47,499 nt of DNA from Gryganskiella cystojenkinii (GCA_015852425.1 JAAAIG010000044.1:1-47499); one strand, 5' to 3'. Shown: positions 20,086 through 33,293, counted from the stretch's first letter. A program made the numbers and translations. The notes: a model not told the origin generated them from the letters alone.

Positions 20086-23000
20086 CTATGGGAACCCATC
20101 GATCGTCTCAGAGAACGGAACATGGTTCGTATTCACCACCACAACCGGGGGTCCTGCTGTTACAGATCCGTTGCTATTCGTCGTCCTCGTCGTACCAGAC
20201 GTAGGTGAAGCCGTCATGCCCGAAACAACTGCCGATGTCGGTGAAGAGGCGCCTGGCGTACCCGGTGCACGAATCACCTTTCGTCCCTGAATCGTGGGTG
20301 TCGACGTTGATATCGATGATTCCGTACCAGAGGCCAGAGCAGCACCAGCCCGATCAAGGATAGGGCTCGTTCCTGAATACGATGATGGGGACGACACCAG
20401 AGCTGACGGCATAAGCGTCGTTCCACTGCTGTTGTCCGAATGTAATTCTGGCATCAGCGTCGTCAACGAGGACGGCGAAGAGGATTCTGTTGTTGGGATC
20501 GCGTTGTTCGCATTGCCGTTGCTATTAGTGTTCTCATTCGTGGTCTTGCTGTTGTTGCTCCCGCCACCACTGGTCGCACTGTACTCAGCCGAGACATTCG
20601 ATCCGTTCAGCGAGATCGAATTATAGGATAGATTTGATCCCTGAGCACCCGTGAACGACGACGACGTAGCAAGCCCAATCGAGGAACCAGATCCAGGTCG
20701 AGATGAGCCAGGATATGTGCCACTAATACTACTTGTGCTGCCATGAGCATGATGACTATAACCAGCAGGATATGCGCCACCACCGCCGTTACCATGTTTT
20801 CCTCCAAGTGAATGTGAGAATCCGGCTCCGGGCCCGACACCTCCGGGACCCCCCTTGAGGTTATTAAACATGGTACCTATAAACGATTTGACAGACCGCA
20901 TCGATGCCATTGAGGTCTTGGAAGTTGTCGATCGGCTGGATCGAATCGAGGATGGTTTCTCTCCAGTCTGTGATACATTGCTGCTCGTGCCAGAGGCACC
21001 GCTGTTCACAGGAGAAGGATGTCCTCCATGATGAGGAAGATAAGTTCCATTTGAACCCAATCGACTTATCATTGGTGTCATGGGGCCACTGGGCTGCATC
21101 TGCTCCGGTACAGACTGGGGCAACTTGCCTCTTGGGTAATGGATGTAGAGCAGCGGCCTGAATACGGTTTAAAAAAATGTTAGCAGACTGCATACTATGG
21201 TTTCCCGGGTCGAAAAATCATTGCGGAGCAAAATATTCATAACCAGGACTTACATCTTGGCACTCATAAAGAGACTGAGCATTTTGCCTCTTTGCTTCTC
21301 TCCGAATCGATTCTTGGTCAACACACCTTCGCCGACAACGGCTATCACATCCGGCATGAACTGATGCTTCTCCAGCACTTGATGCATCACGGACAAGGTC
21401 AAGTTCACAACTGTGAAATCGGGCTGACGAACCTGCACTACTACAACCACGGCCTGATCAGCTTGGAAGACAATACTATCGGCAGAAGAATGATAAAATC
21501 AGTAATTAGAGTCAAGGATCTACTACATGGTATTCGACTCGAACGGAAAAGAAAGCCAATCAGTAAATCAATTAATTCATCATTAAAATTTCCTCATACC
21601 TTCCGTTGGGGGTCACGTTGGGATGCGCTCTCTCGACCGTAGCCTCGATATCCTTGGGGAAATGCATCAGCCCATTCACCTCAAACGTTTCTCCGATCGA
21701 TCCCAAGACAAACAACAGACTCGTGGGTTTCCCTCCGTTGAACGTGTCCTTGGAGTAATTCCAGAGAAACCCAATCTCGCCTGTCCTTACATAACTGATC
21801 CTGGCATCGCCTCCTGCGATCGTCACATTGTATCGACTATTGAAATCCGAGGGTGAGGTTGGCTCTATGGTCGACTTTTCGCTTCCGTTTGCAGAGGGAG
21901 GAGGGGGGTTGGAGGCTTCGACACTCAAAGGTGAGGCGTTCGACAAGGTTCGACCTCCATTTTCACGAGCTGCTCCCTGATAAGACTGTACATTCGCCTC
22001 TGACGAAACCCAGATCTCGCCAATCTCGCGAGAAAGACAAATTTCGCGCGTCTCTGGGTTCACAATCGCTACTGTTGTTCCGCAAATAGGCTATAAAAAG
22101 GACAGGCAAAGTAGCAGGTTAATTTTGTTGATATTACACAAGCTCGCCGCGTGATTGACAAAATACTGTCCTCCGTCTTGGTCAACTTACGATGCCACAA
22201 TCCTCGACCCAGATACCCGTGGGATCCTCTTGCTCGGTCGTGATCTGGACGGTACCCCGTCGCAGACTCTTGAGCGACACATGTAACCGCACAGGCTCGA
22301 CGTTCATATATGAACGCGTCGTCACCATCGGGTTAATCATATGTCCAAACATCGTGTTGATCACAGTCTTTTCCAACCGTGACTGAGCAAAACGACGTTC
22401 GATCGCCTGGTTCACCTCTGTTCTGGGTCGACCCTCCGTGTTCAACAGAAAGTTTTTCACCCCCATAAAGTTAAAATTAGCAGGCGAGACGGGCTCGGAC
22501 GCACTCGTCGCCAGTTCCAACATTCCATAATTTAGTACCGCATCCCGAACTAAGAAGGAAGAATTGCAATGGAAAAACGACTGGTTAATCCTTGACTGAT
22601 TTTTACCACTCGCAACTCCGAAGAATACCTCTAGCACATGTCCTCGCGACTTACCTCCATGACGTTCAAGAGCTTCGAAATAAATATGAGGGCTTGTCGT
22701 GAAATCAGAATATTGGATCATCACCGTTGGACCTCCGACATAAACACCGAGTCCACAAGAGTATAACAATCCAACGCCCGAGAACGTCTTCCAAGAGGAT
22801 AAAATCGGTCGACCCGTCTTGAACCGACATTGGACTTTTTGGGCTCTGCATTGGGCCAGCAGAGCTGCATGACTGACCTTGACCAAGGTCCGTCTCATAT
22901 CCGTCGAGTAGTGGACAAAGACCATCGCGGGCGCCGTCTTTGAGAGCGACACGGTGGGCGGTGCCAGGTATCCTGATTCCTTGCCCAGATTCTTGTTGAT

Positions 23001-26000
23001 TTTAGGTGCCTTAGATATGTTAAAGACCTGGGGAATCGCCTCATCCTGTCGAGGACCCAGACAGGATCTGACATGCATCATAGTCGTCTTTTGTTTCATC
23101 AACTCCTCTGTCGCTGTATTACCAATGATCTGAGTGACCTTCAGTTCCTGCAGGAGTCCCATGAGCAAGGTCACATCCTCATGCAATCTGGAAGCCTCGG
23201 GCAACTGAACAGGGATCGGTACCAGACCCAACAACCAACAGGAATAGACTGTGGCCGCAAACTCGACACAGTTGGGGAAGAGCAAAACGACCTTGTCCCC
23301 AGTCCTGACGCCTGCCCTTTTCTCGATGAAGTTAGCTATCGAGACGACCTTCAGACCAAACTTTCGGAACGTCAAACCCTTCATATCCTTGCCTCGGCTG
23401 TCGACGCCGACGAACGCGGCCTCGTCTTGATTCACGACCGTACGCCAAACTAGAATTTCGGCCAAACTCGTGAATTGCGACAGGTTGATCTTTGTCTTCT
23501 CATCCAGGACTTCCTTTGGATAATCGCAACAAGAAAACTGGACCATACGCGCATGAGGAGGAAGAGCAGCTTCACGCACAGCCAACGCCTCTGCGAAAAA
23601 AAAAAAAGATAAATGAAAAAAGGGTTAATATACAGAGACTGCTCGAAATCCAAAGACAGATTGTGCGCTATGTGAACAAAAGCGTGGCTTTACCAACTCC
23701 CCAGATGCCACCGGTGGTATCATCTCCAAACGAGATATTGAAAACAGTGTCATCCACAGAAGTATGGATATGCATCAACCTCAGTCGACCGAGCTCAAAC
23801 ATCTTGCGACAGAGGACAGGGTGCAGGACCCTTTTGCCGTTCTTGAAAGCCCTGGGTAAACTGCCCGTCGGTGCAATCGCGATACAGTAGAGTCTCAGTC
23901 CGTGATAGTCCAACATGGCCTGTTTTGCGAAATCGGCCAGTTTGACAAGATCAACCCGTTGACTCCTCGGTGTCTCTGCACAGATCACAGGCAAGTGCTC
24001 ATTGTTGATAAAACTCTCGAATGAGATACTAAGAATAAAACACGATAAATGTGGAAAAGGTCAGATATTGCATGCTTCTAGTTTTCTGGGACGCAAGCGT
24101 TTTGCAGCCAATATTCCAGTGATTCTTACCATGCGGTGAACCCGACAATCCGATCGAGAATCGTGTTGGAGAGATCTGCGGTATAATGGTAATCAAACTC
24201 GACAATTTCGGGATGGACAAGGTCGACAATCTCCTGCTGGATACGATCCTCATACAATCCAAAGACTACCACGCGGCCCTCGATCAATCCTCCCAACAAG
24301 CCGGTTCTCAAAAATCCTGCTGGGACTGGGTCATACACCTCCGGGATCATTGTGTCGACAGGGACGATCAATGGCAACGCGTGAAAGATCGATTGCGAGT
24401 GCTTGGGAAGTTCCCAGAATCCAAAAGCGATCGAGGGAGAGTCGATCCAGAGCTCTCCGACTCGGTTGGGTTGACACAGTGCTGTCGTCTCGGGATCCAC
24501 GATGGCCAGCGTCGCTATTAGAAGCATAGGAGTTACAACAGGTTATTGACCAAAAAAAAATTGATGACGCAAAAATAAAATAGACCACTTTCGTTTGATA
24601 TTGCGCCTTTTACCTTTTGGCATGGCATATCCGAAAGCGCCGACCAAGACTACGCCTCGCTCAGATGCTCTCGACAACGCCTCCTCTCCGGTCGCCAAGA
24701 CTTGAATCATGTTGGCTTTCAACGCGCCACGGTCGAGAAGGTAATGGCAGATCGTGTTGGATGAGGGCGAATATCCTTGAGGTCGACGCTTCGCTCCTGG
24801 TTCCGGGACAGGTCCTCGAGGTAACTCGTATTCGAATCCGAAATCAATCACATCCGCACCTCGGGGGAAGACGAGACTATCACGCATACTCAAAATCATG
24901 CCTCCATGCTCTGGTAAACTCGACATTGGTACAACGACCTGTTGGGGGTTAGGAACACCCAGATCCGCCAGAAACTCGTTTGCAAACTGCAAGTCGATCA
25001 TAGGCTTGACCATGACTGCGTCAATCAAGAATGTCTCCAGACAGTTCAGACTCTGGGCCTCGCGCTTCGATCCGTCCGTCGGTCTGTACCTCAACAACTC
25101 GCGGACACCCTCATAGTCACCCAGGGCTAGGTTAACACGGTACCGTTGTGCACAATGAGCCCAAAGGCCCGGCGTATCAGTGACACCGCTGTGAACAAAG
25201 ACTGTATGCGATCCGCGATAAACACCCAAGAGACCTCCAAGGACCAATCCGACTTGTTGTCGAGGTTCGAGCCAGCTCAGAACGACGTCAGTCTTTTTGC
25301 CGTCCACAAGAGTCGTACTGGAGCGCCTTGAGGGTGTCGCTGAGGTGGGTGTCGACGGTGTCTTGGGATCAGTTGAGACAGAGTTAGTACGTGGGGTCAG
25401 TGGCGTGGGCGAGTTTGGGATTGGGCCACAGGCTCTGATGGGATTTGAGCCAAGGGATTGTTTGATGGCATGACACTGTGAGAGCATAGTTCGGTGACTG
25501 ACCGCGACACCCTTGAGTTCGCCGTTGGGGGATTTGCTGTATTCGATATAGGCAAGATCTGGTAATTCGATGTCAGGCCAGCCGTCCTTCTTCTTGGGAT
25601 TCCAGCTTCCTAGTGTATCCGTCTTCCACCAGGTAACACCCAGAGGCCAATCTACGCCCTTGTGCATGGCTAGATCCTTGCTCAAAGCCTTGTGGTTGTA
25701 CTCTGTCGTAAGGGCAAGCTCGGCCTTGGTATAGTTGAGGATATAGGTCATCTCTGCAAATTCCTCGATGACATTAATCGGGACCGCAGTCATGCCGGCC
25801 ATCATGCATCCATAAAACGCCGCCAAGAAATCCATAATCTCGGACTTTCGAAAAACCAAAGCGACGCGAGACCCGCGACGCAACTGTGTCTTCTCCAAGA
25901 TGGACTGACTAATCTTTTCTGCCCTGCCATGCAATTTCTCCCATGTCCAGGAAGAGGTTTCTCGGCCCTTGATATCAACGACGGAAAACGCCTTCGAGTT

Positions 26001-27498
26001 GGCCATGTAGAGACCGCGAAACCTCAAGACTTCCATCATGTTGAGGAATCGACTCATTGGGGTCATGGTCGCCTCATCCACGGCCTGTTCAAGGATCGAG
26101 CGTGGTTCCAGCGGTAACATTTGTTTGCCAGCCAGTTCTTCGACATTGATTTCGGGTCGTTCAATATTGGGCAGATTGTTCTGTGGTCGCCAGGGCATAT
26201 CGTTCATGACTATTAGGAAATTAAATCGAGAGAGAGAGGGAGAGATACGAAGTCATGGATACAACATAGCATAATAGGTTAATAACGAACGTCAATTGCA
26301 AAAAGAAAAATAAATAAAGAATTCTTTGAAAAAGAAGAGGATAACTAAAAACGTGGGGCTGGAGATAATCAATCGACTGGTCTGTTGCCCTGTGTATTGT
26401 CCGTCCCACCCTACCCCACCCCCAAAACATTGAATGTGTTTGGATCATGTAAGAAAAGTCCGTTGAATAGGCTGTTTAAATTTCTTTTTCTTTGTGTGCA
26501 CACAGAAAAGGGGATGTTTGTGCTCTATCCAGGTTGGAGTGTATGTCAGTGAGTGGGGCTGCACAAAAGAAGCAGCGTTGGACACATCCTCTCGCCTCAG
26601 CCAAAATCTAGTTGGCCTTTGTCCCTTGTTTTTGGGAGGTTCGATGAGTTTTTGCTCTCTTCCATGCTTATGACACGCCTTTGACACCCATTTTTTTCCA
26701 TGTTTAACACACGGTCCCTCAATGTTTGCAAGGAATTGGCTCTCTCCTCCTGTGTTTGTTCTGCGGTGATATCATGCCACTCCTTGTGCCTCCCTTTGCT
26801 CCTCTTCCCTTGTTTCTTTTTTTTTTTGCATATCCCCAATGATACCCATGCGGGAAAAGGGTATTAAATACCTGGCGGAGGTATAGGACCGGCTTGAAAG
26901 TTCTTGGGTCTAGCCCGTCGATACAAATCGTCGTAAGAAGGACCGTGTTGCGGTACCGGTGCCTGAGATGATGGTGGTGGAGGTGGTCCGTAACGCTCCA
27001 TCACTTGATTCGAATGTCGAGTTTGAGAAACAAAAAAAAAAAAAAAAACAAGGATTGCATTTGACATGCTATTAATAAACGTAACGGGTTATGCGTGTTT
27101 TGCGCTTTATGCAAAAGGCGAGATGGGTAAACATGCTTTTGGCATTTCCACAAATAACAATCATATAACAACAAAAAAAACTTACTGGGTCGACCTGGAC
27201 CGGGCGGTAGTACTCCAACAACACCGCCGGTACTGACAGAAAGAGGACCACCAGGACCTCCTCCGGGACCACCAGGACGAGGGTGGTGCATATGATGAGG
27301 ATGAGGATGGGAAAGGGGATGCGGAGGGTGAGCGGGGAGATGTGTATGGTCCCTGAGGTTGTTCATGCTCGTAGAGCCACGCGGGATCTGGTAGTGGTGG
27401 TGAAGGTGGTTATGGTTGATATTGTTGGACGGATGCATCTCTCCGGACGTGGACCGGACATGGTTGCGCGGCGTGGTATTGATGGAGAGCGAAGCCAT
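20086..27498 (-). CDS. CPS1: Cps1/DIP2-family protein with tandem fatty-acyl-AMP-ligase-like domains
   Basis: Ten exons on minus: 27498-27186, 27003-26872, 26209-24614, 24514-24130, 24028-23694, 23590-22655, 22549-22191, 22090-21600, 21475-21254 and 21157-20086, giving 1946 residues. Residues 1-148 are His/Pro/Gly-rich. Ligase-like domain 1 (about 150-830) begins MNDMPWRPQNNLPN; its nucleotide-binding loop reads YSKSPNGELKGVAVSH (372-387), far from the usual SSGTTGxPKG. Domain 2 (about 930-1600) has YSTDMRRTLVKVSH at that place and ends with PLLYIHYPRGKLP. Residues 1605-1946 are Ser/Gly/Pro/Thr low complexity. Known members are animal DIP2, yeast Cmr2 and Cochliobolus Cps1; yeast Cmr2 is reported to control diacylglycerol levels. 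Intron 2 (26210-26871, 662 nt) is long, so the first two exons are less certain than the rest; translation could start at 26207. The 105-nt intron 22550-22654 is open in frame. Confidence 0.88.
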
Positions 27499-28251
27499 GT
27501 TGAGAACGTTTGGTTAGAAGGAGCGAAGGGCGGGGGGAGGAAGAAGTCCTCGGAGGGTGGCGTGAAAAGAAAGGAGAATTGTCTGATGAGACAAAAACGA
27601 AAAAAAGTGAGTGAAAATATGAAATATGTGAAAAGTATGAAAAAGGTCGTAAAAAAGAATGAAGAAACGAACGAAGGAAGGAAGGAAGGATAGGAAAAGA
27701 GAGATGACGACGGAGAGGGAAAGCGACCAAAGCAATGGAAAAATGGGAAATGAGAAAATGGACAAAGAAAAGAAGTGGAAATGATAACAAAGAACCCCAT
27801 CTTTGAACCAAATAGCCCGATATTTTGTAACCACTCCCGCAGAAAATGAATACGGCAAAAAGGGGGACAAGACCCTCACTGTTTAAGCCTGAGAAACGAC
27901 AGAGACAAACGACTGTTGCAACGGGCAACCCTTTTGTCCCTTTTTTTTCAATTGCCCTATGCATCGCAGCGTTTAAGACTTGTACCCTTTGAAGACCATT
28001 TTGCACACGTCGCGACCTCCTTTCTGCTTGTTTCTTCCTTTCTTTCTTTCTTCCTTTCATTTCTTTCTTCTGGTCTTCCATCTCTTTGTATCGTCTCCTC
28101 CCTTGTTTCTTTTTCCTCTCTCATCTCACCGATTATTATCTGCCGTCTGCACGCGACGAGAAGAGAGCAAGTCCGGATTTGTCACTACTTTGCTTTTCCT
28201 TTTTGCTCTCTCTTTTCTCCCTTTTACTTGAGTCTTCCTTGACAAACTCCC
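27499..28251. promoter_or_regulatory. Divergent promoter region between CPS1/DIP2-like and Opy2-like genes
   Basis: 753 nt between two divergent start codons. The half next to the plus-strand gene (28015-28240) is a long TC-rich tract on the plus strand; the half next to 27498 is GA-rich. Both are typical of leaders here. No clear TATA box. The many ORFs reported by translation are composition artefacts. Confidence 0.5.
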
Positions 28252-31200
28252 ATGGATCCTGATCCTCCGCATAACCCGCGCGGCAACAAACCGCCTTTCA
28301 TCGTCCTTCCAACAAGCACTCTCTTCATAGACCCTTCACTGCCATCCCCAGCTACAACCTCACTTTCATCATTATGGTCGACCACGACTTTCTCTTCCTC
28401 GAAATCGACAACAACAACCACTGTCATTTCAACAACAGAGCCCGATCCCACCTCAACCTGCACCCTAGCCGAGAATTGTCCTGCTCCAACCTGTCCTCAG
28501 CCTTGCAAGTCCGGTTATGTCTGTCGACTCAGTGTGATCAACGCCAACTGTCAATGCCCCACTGCCACTTGTGTACGACCAGGGTTCGACACAGGCGGAA
28601 ATTTGACAGATGGCGGCACTAGATGGCCCAAAAACCCGATGGCAATACAGCCCTCGATCCTTGGACCACTCCTCGGCGGGATCGCCGCTCTGTTGATCAT
28701 CGTTGTGGGAATCATCACTTTGCTCCGGATACGAATGAAAACTCGACAAGAACAACAACAGCGGGCTTTGCTTGATGCGGATACTTTTCACTCAAGTAAC
28801 CCAGACCACCGTTTTCACAGCCAGGATTGGCACGGGGTAAGAAAAGAGGGAAAAAAAGTTGTCCCCTCCCATGCTCCTCCTCCCCTCATTTTGGATCCCC
28901 CTTGCTCAGATCCCACCATACCTCTCTCAGTCCCTTGAATCCCTGCCCCCCATCCCACCCAGAACCAACATTTTTTTTACCTTTCAATGCCCGGGCAAAA
29001 AAACACACCTGTCCGTTCATTTTGATTTTTATATTTATGATATTATACGCACTCAAATCAGGCTTTGATTGCACCCTCCTCAAAACAAAAGGGATGGCCA
29101 TTGTCAAACATGCTCACTTTTGCGGTGCATTCGTTCTTAAATGCAATTATCTCTTGTTGCAAAATGTTGAAATTGACCCCGAACTTCATTTATCTCCAAC
29201 ATGGGATCCCATATTTGAAGAGTGAAGGACGGCAAGAGTACCCTGTTTCGAATTTCTTTGTTGTCCATCTGATCGCCATTTGGCTTGTCTCTTCTCTTTT
29301 CCAGTGTCTCTCTCTCTCTCTACCCTGGAAACCTCGAGTTCATATCCTTGCATCGTTCCTATTCTTTGTCAACAGACACCATGCTTGTGCCCTTTGTCCC
29401 CATCACAAATTGAATACACGCGACAAACGAAATATCCAAAATCATGTCTTGCCACAGAAACATGGTACACCAAGGGGAAAATTCTCTCCCGCACTTTTTT
29501 TCTTGTTGGCTTTTTCCCTCTCACTTACTGCCTCTCTATCTTTCTTTTACCCCTTTCCCCCCCCCTGAATAATCTTGGGTACCCTTTTCTGTTGGCAAAA
29601 TTTGTAAAGCAAGCAAGAAAAAAACAGGGTGTGGTGCTCGAAACAATATGCAACCTGCAAGGGGTGTAGAAATCAACTTCAATGCACCTCAGCTTTTTTC
29701 ATAATGTTTTGGGGGGTTTTTTTGCTTACTTGTTTCGCCTCTTTCTGACACTTACAATCGTAGTCATCATGCGTTGAGACCACAGGGGTTAGGACTGTGG
29801 ACGACAAGGACAATATTATCCGAATCGGTTATGCGCCGAGTGTGGTCATCAGGACTACCAGCATTAACAACGACCGTGAAGATTATCAAGATCAACCCGT
29901 ACATTTACCCGACCTAACGGCTCAATCACTGGACAGACAAAGACCACACGCCCCCTTCATGTATGAGGATGAACCTAACAAGCATTTCTCACTCGCATCG
30001 GATTCGAGCACGTCGACGGGAGTCCTGAACGAGGCCGTGGTCATGGCCATCACTAGAAGTCCAGCAATCCCTCAAGTGTTAAGATTAGATACAATCCGGA
30101 ATGTTGACCAAGAAATGATTCAACGATCCAACAGTTTACACTCGTCAAATTCAATCAAGCGGACGTTATCACAACTATCTGGGTATGGGATCGGCAGGCA
30201 CATGAGTAAGAAGAACGAGGCAGGAGCAGCGGTCATTACAACTTCACCATCGATGCCGGGGATCTCCTCCGGTTCCATGGTCGACCCAGAGGGTGGACGG
30301 CTAGAGTTGACGATCGACCATGATGATTTCGAGTACAATTCTTCGTTAGGATCGTTCATGGATGGGCAGTACCATGGGATGAACAGCCACAGTATGAGTC
30401 CAACCAGCAGCGCGCCTAATAGCGGGGAGATCACGTACATGTACACACCCGCGGTCATCGTCACCGGTCCCTCGACTCGATCCTCGGCCCAATCGACAGC
30501 ATCATCTTCACCGACAACATCCCAGAGACCCTCTGGCCCGAGTATGCCGAGTATGGTTCTCGAATCTAGACCATTTCAGACTATCTCTACGTCCTCCTCC
30601 ACAGGCTACTCTGGTTACTACTCAAAATCGGTACCATCTTCTTCTTTTCACGACAAATTCAACTCGGTTTCGAAACCGGCATGTCTCCCTCATGTTCCTT
30701 ATCCAATTACAGCAACCAACAAGTCACCCTCATTACCGACCTCGCTCGAAATGTTCCCATCATCGGGAGGAGAAGAGACAGTAGCATCACCACCGCCGGT
30801 TACTGTGGTCACAGGCAGTAACTCGGCCCCAACCACGGCCCTAGTCTCTTTACTCGCGTCGACTGTGTCCTCTCCTTCATCGGACAATACGCCACCAAAA
30901 ATTTCGACTTCGACCCCGCCAACCATGTTCACGTTTTCATCCTCGACAGTCCATCCTCTTTCCTCTTCTTCTTCGACATCATTTTACTCGTTCAAGTCTC
31001 TGCCGGGTACATCTCCCATCTCGGCGCCTGGATCAGCATCACCAATGACTCCTCAAGGTTACAGTGCGTTCCCATCTCCGGGATTAGGACTGTATAATAC
31101 CAGCGGGGTCAATGGCAGTCCGCCCACGACTGTTGGAGCCACAAGTGGTTGTAGCAGTAATGGAGGTTCGTCCTCTGCTGGAGTAGCCACAACAACCAGG

Positions 31201-31329
31201 GACTCGGCTCTCTCGACCTTGTCCTCAATCGATGCTCCTTCTACCTCAGCCACCACGAGAGGCGACGGAGAAGAGATTATGATCTTTTGGGATGGTCATC
31301 GCGGATCTAGAAGTTCCGCCAATTTGTAA
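28252..31329 (+). CDS. Opy2-like single-pass membrane anchor
   Basis: Two exons, 28252-28836 and 29764-31329, joining in phase 0 to 716 residues. Residues 1-69 are Pro/Thr/Ser-rich. Residues 70-107 hold eight cysteines (70, 76, 81, 85, 91, 100, 102, 107) in a CPAPTCPQPC..CQCPTATC pattern like the Opy2 N-terminal domain. A membrane span (137-160, ILGPLLGGIAALLIIVVGII) and basic RIRMK stop-transfer follow. The tail after the splice begins DDKDNIIRIGYAPSVVIRTT and is Ser/Thr-rich, with many Ser-Pro sites. In yeast, Opy2 sits in the plasma membrane and binds Ste50 to feed the HOG and filamentous MAPK pathways; a similar scaffold role here is inferred. Like Opy2 it has no classical signal peptide. 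The 927-nt intron (28837-29763) is by far the longest in the window, and an undetected small exon inside it cannot be excluded. Confidence 0.68.
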
Positions 31330-31883
31330 ACTAAAAAAAAAACAAGAGAAAAAGATCAAACGAAATAAAAATGGAAAAAGTTGTGGTGTGTATGAGAGAA
31401 GAGCATTGGGGTCTATGAGCGGCTGGTTCGATTCTCTGCCCCCTTTTTTTTTTTTTTTGGATATTGCAATTTTCGCAGACCCGCAGCATAACAAATATAT
31501 TTTGCACATGGTATCAATTTTCGAGAGCGAGAGGCCATCAAATATTTTTTATTCGTGGGAGGGACCAATGAAGGCCCAATGCGGAGGAACAGAAACGGGT
31601 TAGATAAGTGAGTGAGTGGAGATGATGGATTAAGATAAGGGTAGTCTATGAAACGAGACCATGGCACAGCAATGGTTCGTTCAGGTATCTTTTTTTTGAA
31701 GGATAAGAAAAATGCGAAATGAGAGGGTAAAGAAAGGAAAATAAATGCGAGGGTGTGTGTTGTAACAAAGGAAAAGAGACTGTTGGGTTCCCAGAGAGTT
31801 TTTTACAGGATTTGGAAGATGGGTATAACGGGCAATAGATCAAAAGACATGGATACGAAAAACGAGATGTGCAGACTTTTTTT
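31330..31883. other. Convergent 3' intergenic region
   Basis: 554 nt between two convergent stops, AT-rich, with a T-run near 31447-31460. No coding or RNA signal seen. Confidence 0.6.
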
Positions 31884-33121
31884 TTAGACAAAGCTCCATT
31901 CGACTTGAAGGATACCCTTGCTGAGACTGCCATCGGCGAGTTTCTTGAACGCGGCCTGGGACAAGTCGAGATCACCCTTGTTACAGTATTGACTCGGACA
32001 CATGTCCACTACCGTGACAATGACCGTGGCTGAAGATCCCTTGGCAGAGACGGCGAGCTTTTGACCACAGATCTTAGTGCCCGTGCCCATTTGTGCTGTG
32101 AACAAAGACAATGAAGAAAACACAAAAGGGTCAGTGTCGTTGGACAATGAGAAGTAAACAGGTTGGTTTGGTTTGAGTCACACAAAACTAAAGACATACC
32201 TTGGTTAACGGCAACGATCATGTCCGATTGAGAGTAAGAGTGGCCACATTGACCAGTTGTATCCGAGTACCAGGTTCCACGACCAGAGAATGCGGGCGAA
32301 GGAGGTGAAGGAGGCGTGGTAGGTGCAGGAGCAGTCGTTGTCGCAGTTGAAGTCGAGGTTGGCGTAGGCTTTTGTGTCGGAGAAACCGTTGTGGCGTTGG
32401 GATCATCGGTCAAGGACCAGACAACACTCAAAAGATCCGAAGGCGAAATAACCGTCGTGTTGACTGACAATGGAGAGATTGGATCCATCAGATCTGCCAA
32501 AGTCGTATTCGCTCCGCTATCGAACGTAATCTCGTTAAACGGTACCGTAGGGGCCAATTCTGATAACGTGTTCAAGTTCAGGATCTGGATTGAACCGTAT
32601 TCACAGTCATCACAGACACCGACAACCTGAGCAACGGCCGATTGAAGCGTATTTTCACGGTTAAGGATTTGGATCCATTCACCGCAAGTCGAGTTGGCTG
32701 AGGAGAGGTTGCCGAATTGAAGAGGGTTCATGAGGACCACATTGTCCTTGGAGGGGTCAAATGTCTTGTTGTTACATCCGGTATAAGAGTCGGTTTTGGA
32801 ATTGTAATAGACAAGCGTTGAATTTGAGGTGCCGATGGTGGGTGAGGAAGTAGGGGTGGCGACGCGCGATGAAGAGGAAGAGGTGGTGGTTGGTGATGAT
32901 GATGTGGAAGTAGGGGTGGATGAAAATGAAGGAGTAGGGGAAGTAGGGGTATGAAGGAGAGTGAGATTCAGGAACGAAGCTGTTCCAGTATAATCGGTAC
33001 CCCAGACGGTGGCATTTGCTCCATTCGTGGGCGGGCTACTATTTGGTGCTGAGAAGGCAGTGAAGAGGGCGCTGGTGATGATGGAGAGAGGTGATGATGC
33101 GAATCGTGGGATAGGTGCCAT
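31884..33121 (-). CDS. Secreted protein with C-terminal RlpA-like double-psi beta-barrel
   Basis: Two exons, 33121-32200 and 32095-31884, giving 377 residues. The N-terminus (SPLSIITSALFTAFSAP) is a plausible signal peptide. Residues about 30-230 include Ser/Thr-Pro linkers and a region starting LVYYNSKTDSYTGCNNKTF with VGVCDDCEYGSIQILN and DLLSVVWSL, which has the layout of a divergent first double-psi barrel. A Thr/Pro linker (about 255-290) leads to a clear second one: RGTWYSDTTGQCGHSYSQSD, then KICGQKL, VVDMCPSQYCNKGDLDLSQAAF and ILQVEWSFV. The CGHS..GDLDLS pattern matches RlpA-like/expansin-related fungal wall proteins; the Asp that these enzymes use lies in the DLDLS motif. No wall-binding domain is visible, so enzymatic activity is not claimed. 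A TATA-like box lies 162 nt upstream. Confidence 0.85.
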
Positions 33122-33282
33122 TGTGACTATGTTGTTATAATGATAATAAGGGATCTATTAGGTCGAGAACGGGAAATTAGAGGTAGAGGCAAAGGTGGCG
33201 TTGGAGGGTGGATGAAGAGATTAGGATCCTTTTGGAAAAAGAAAGGAAGAAAAATGGGGGGGGGGGAAACAGATCGGAGGAA

Positions 33283-33293
33283 CTCTACTTATA
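33283..33293 (-). promoter_or_regulatory. TATA-like box of the double-psi barrel gene
   Basis: On the minus strand the sequence reads TATAAGTAGAG, 162 nt before the start codon at 33121, a usual distance for a TATA box plus a leader of about 130 nt. Confidence 0.45.

Noticed and set aside
27363..28081. 145-223 codon minus ORFs upstream of the CPS1/DIP2 start
   Set aside because: Translations of GA-rich leader DNA; they do not join in phase to exon 1.
28827..29669. ORFs inside the Opy2-like long intron (up to 167 codons)
   Set aside because: Phe/Pro/Ser-rich, no similarity recognised and no splice signals that would keep the Opy2 frame; noted only as possible hidden exon.
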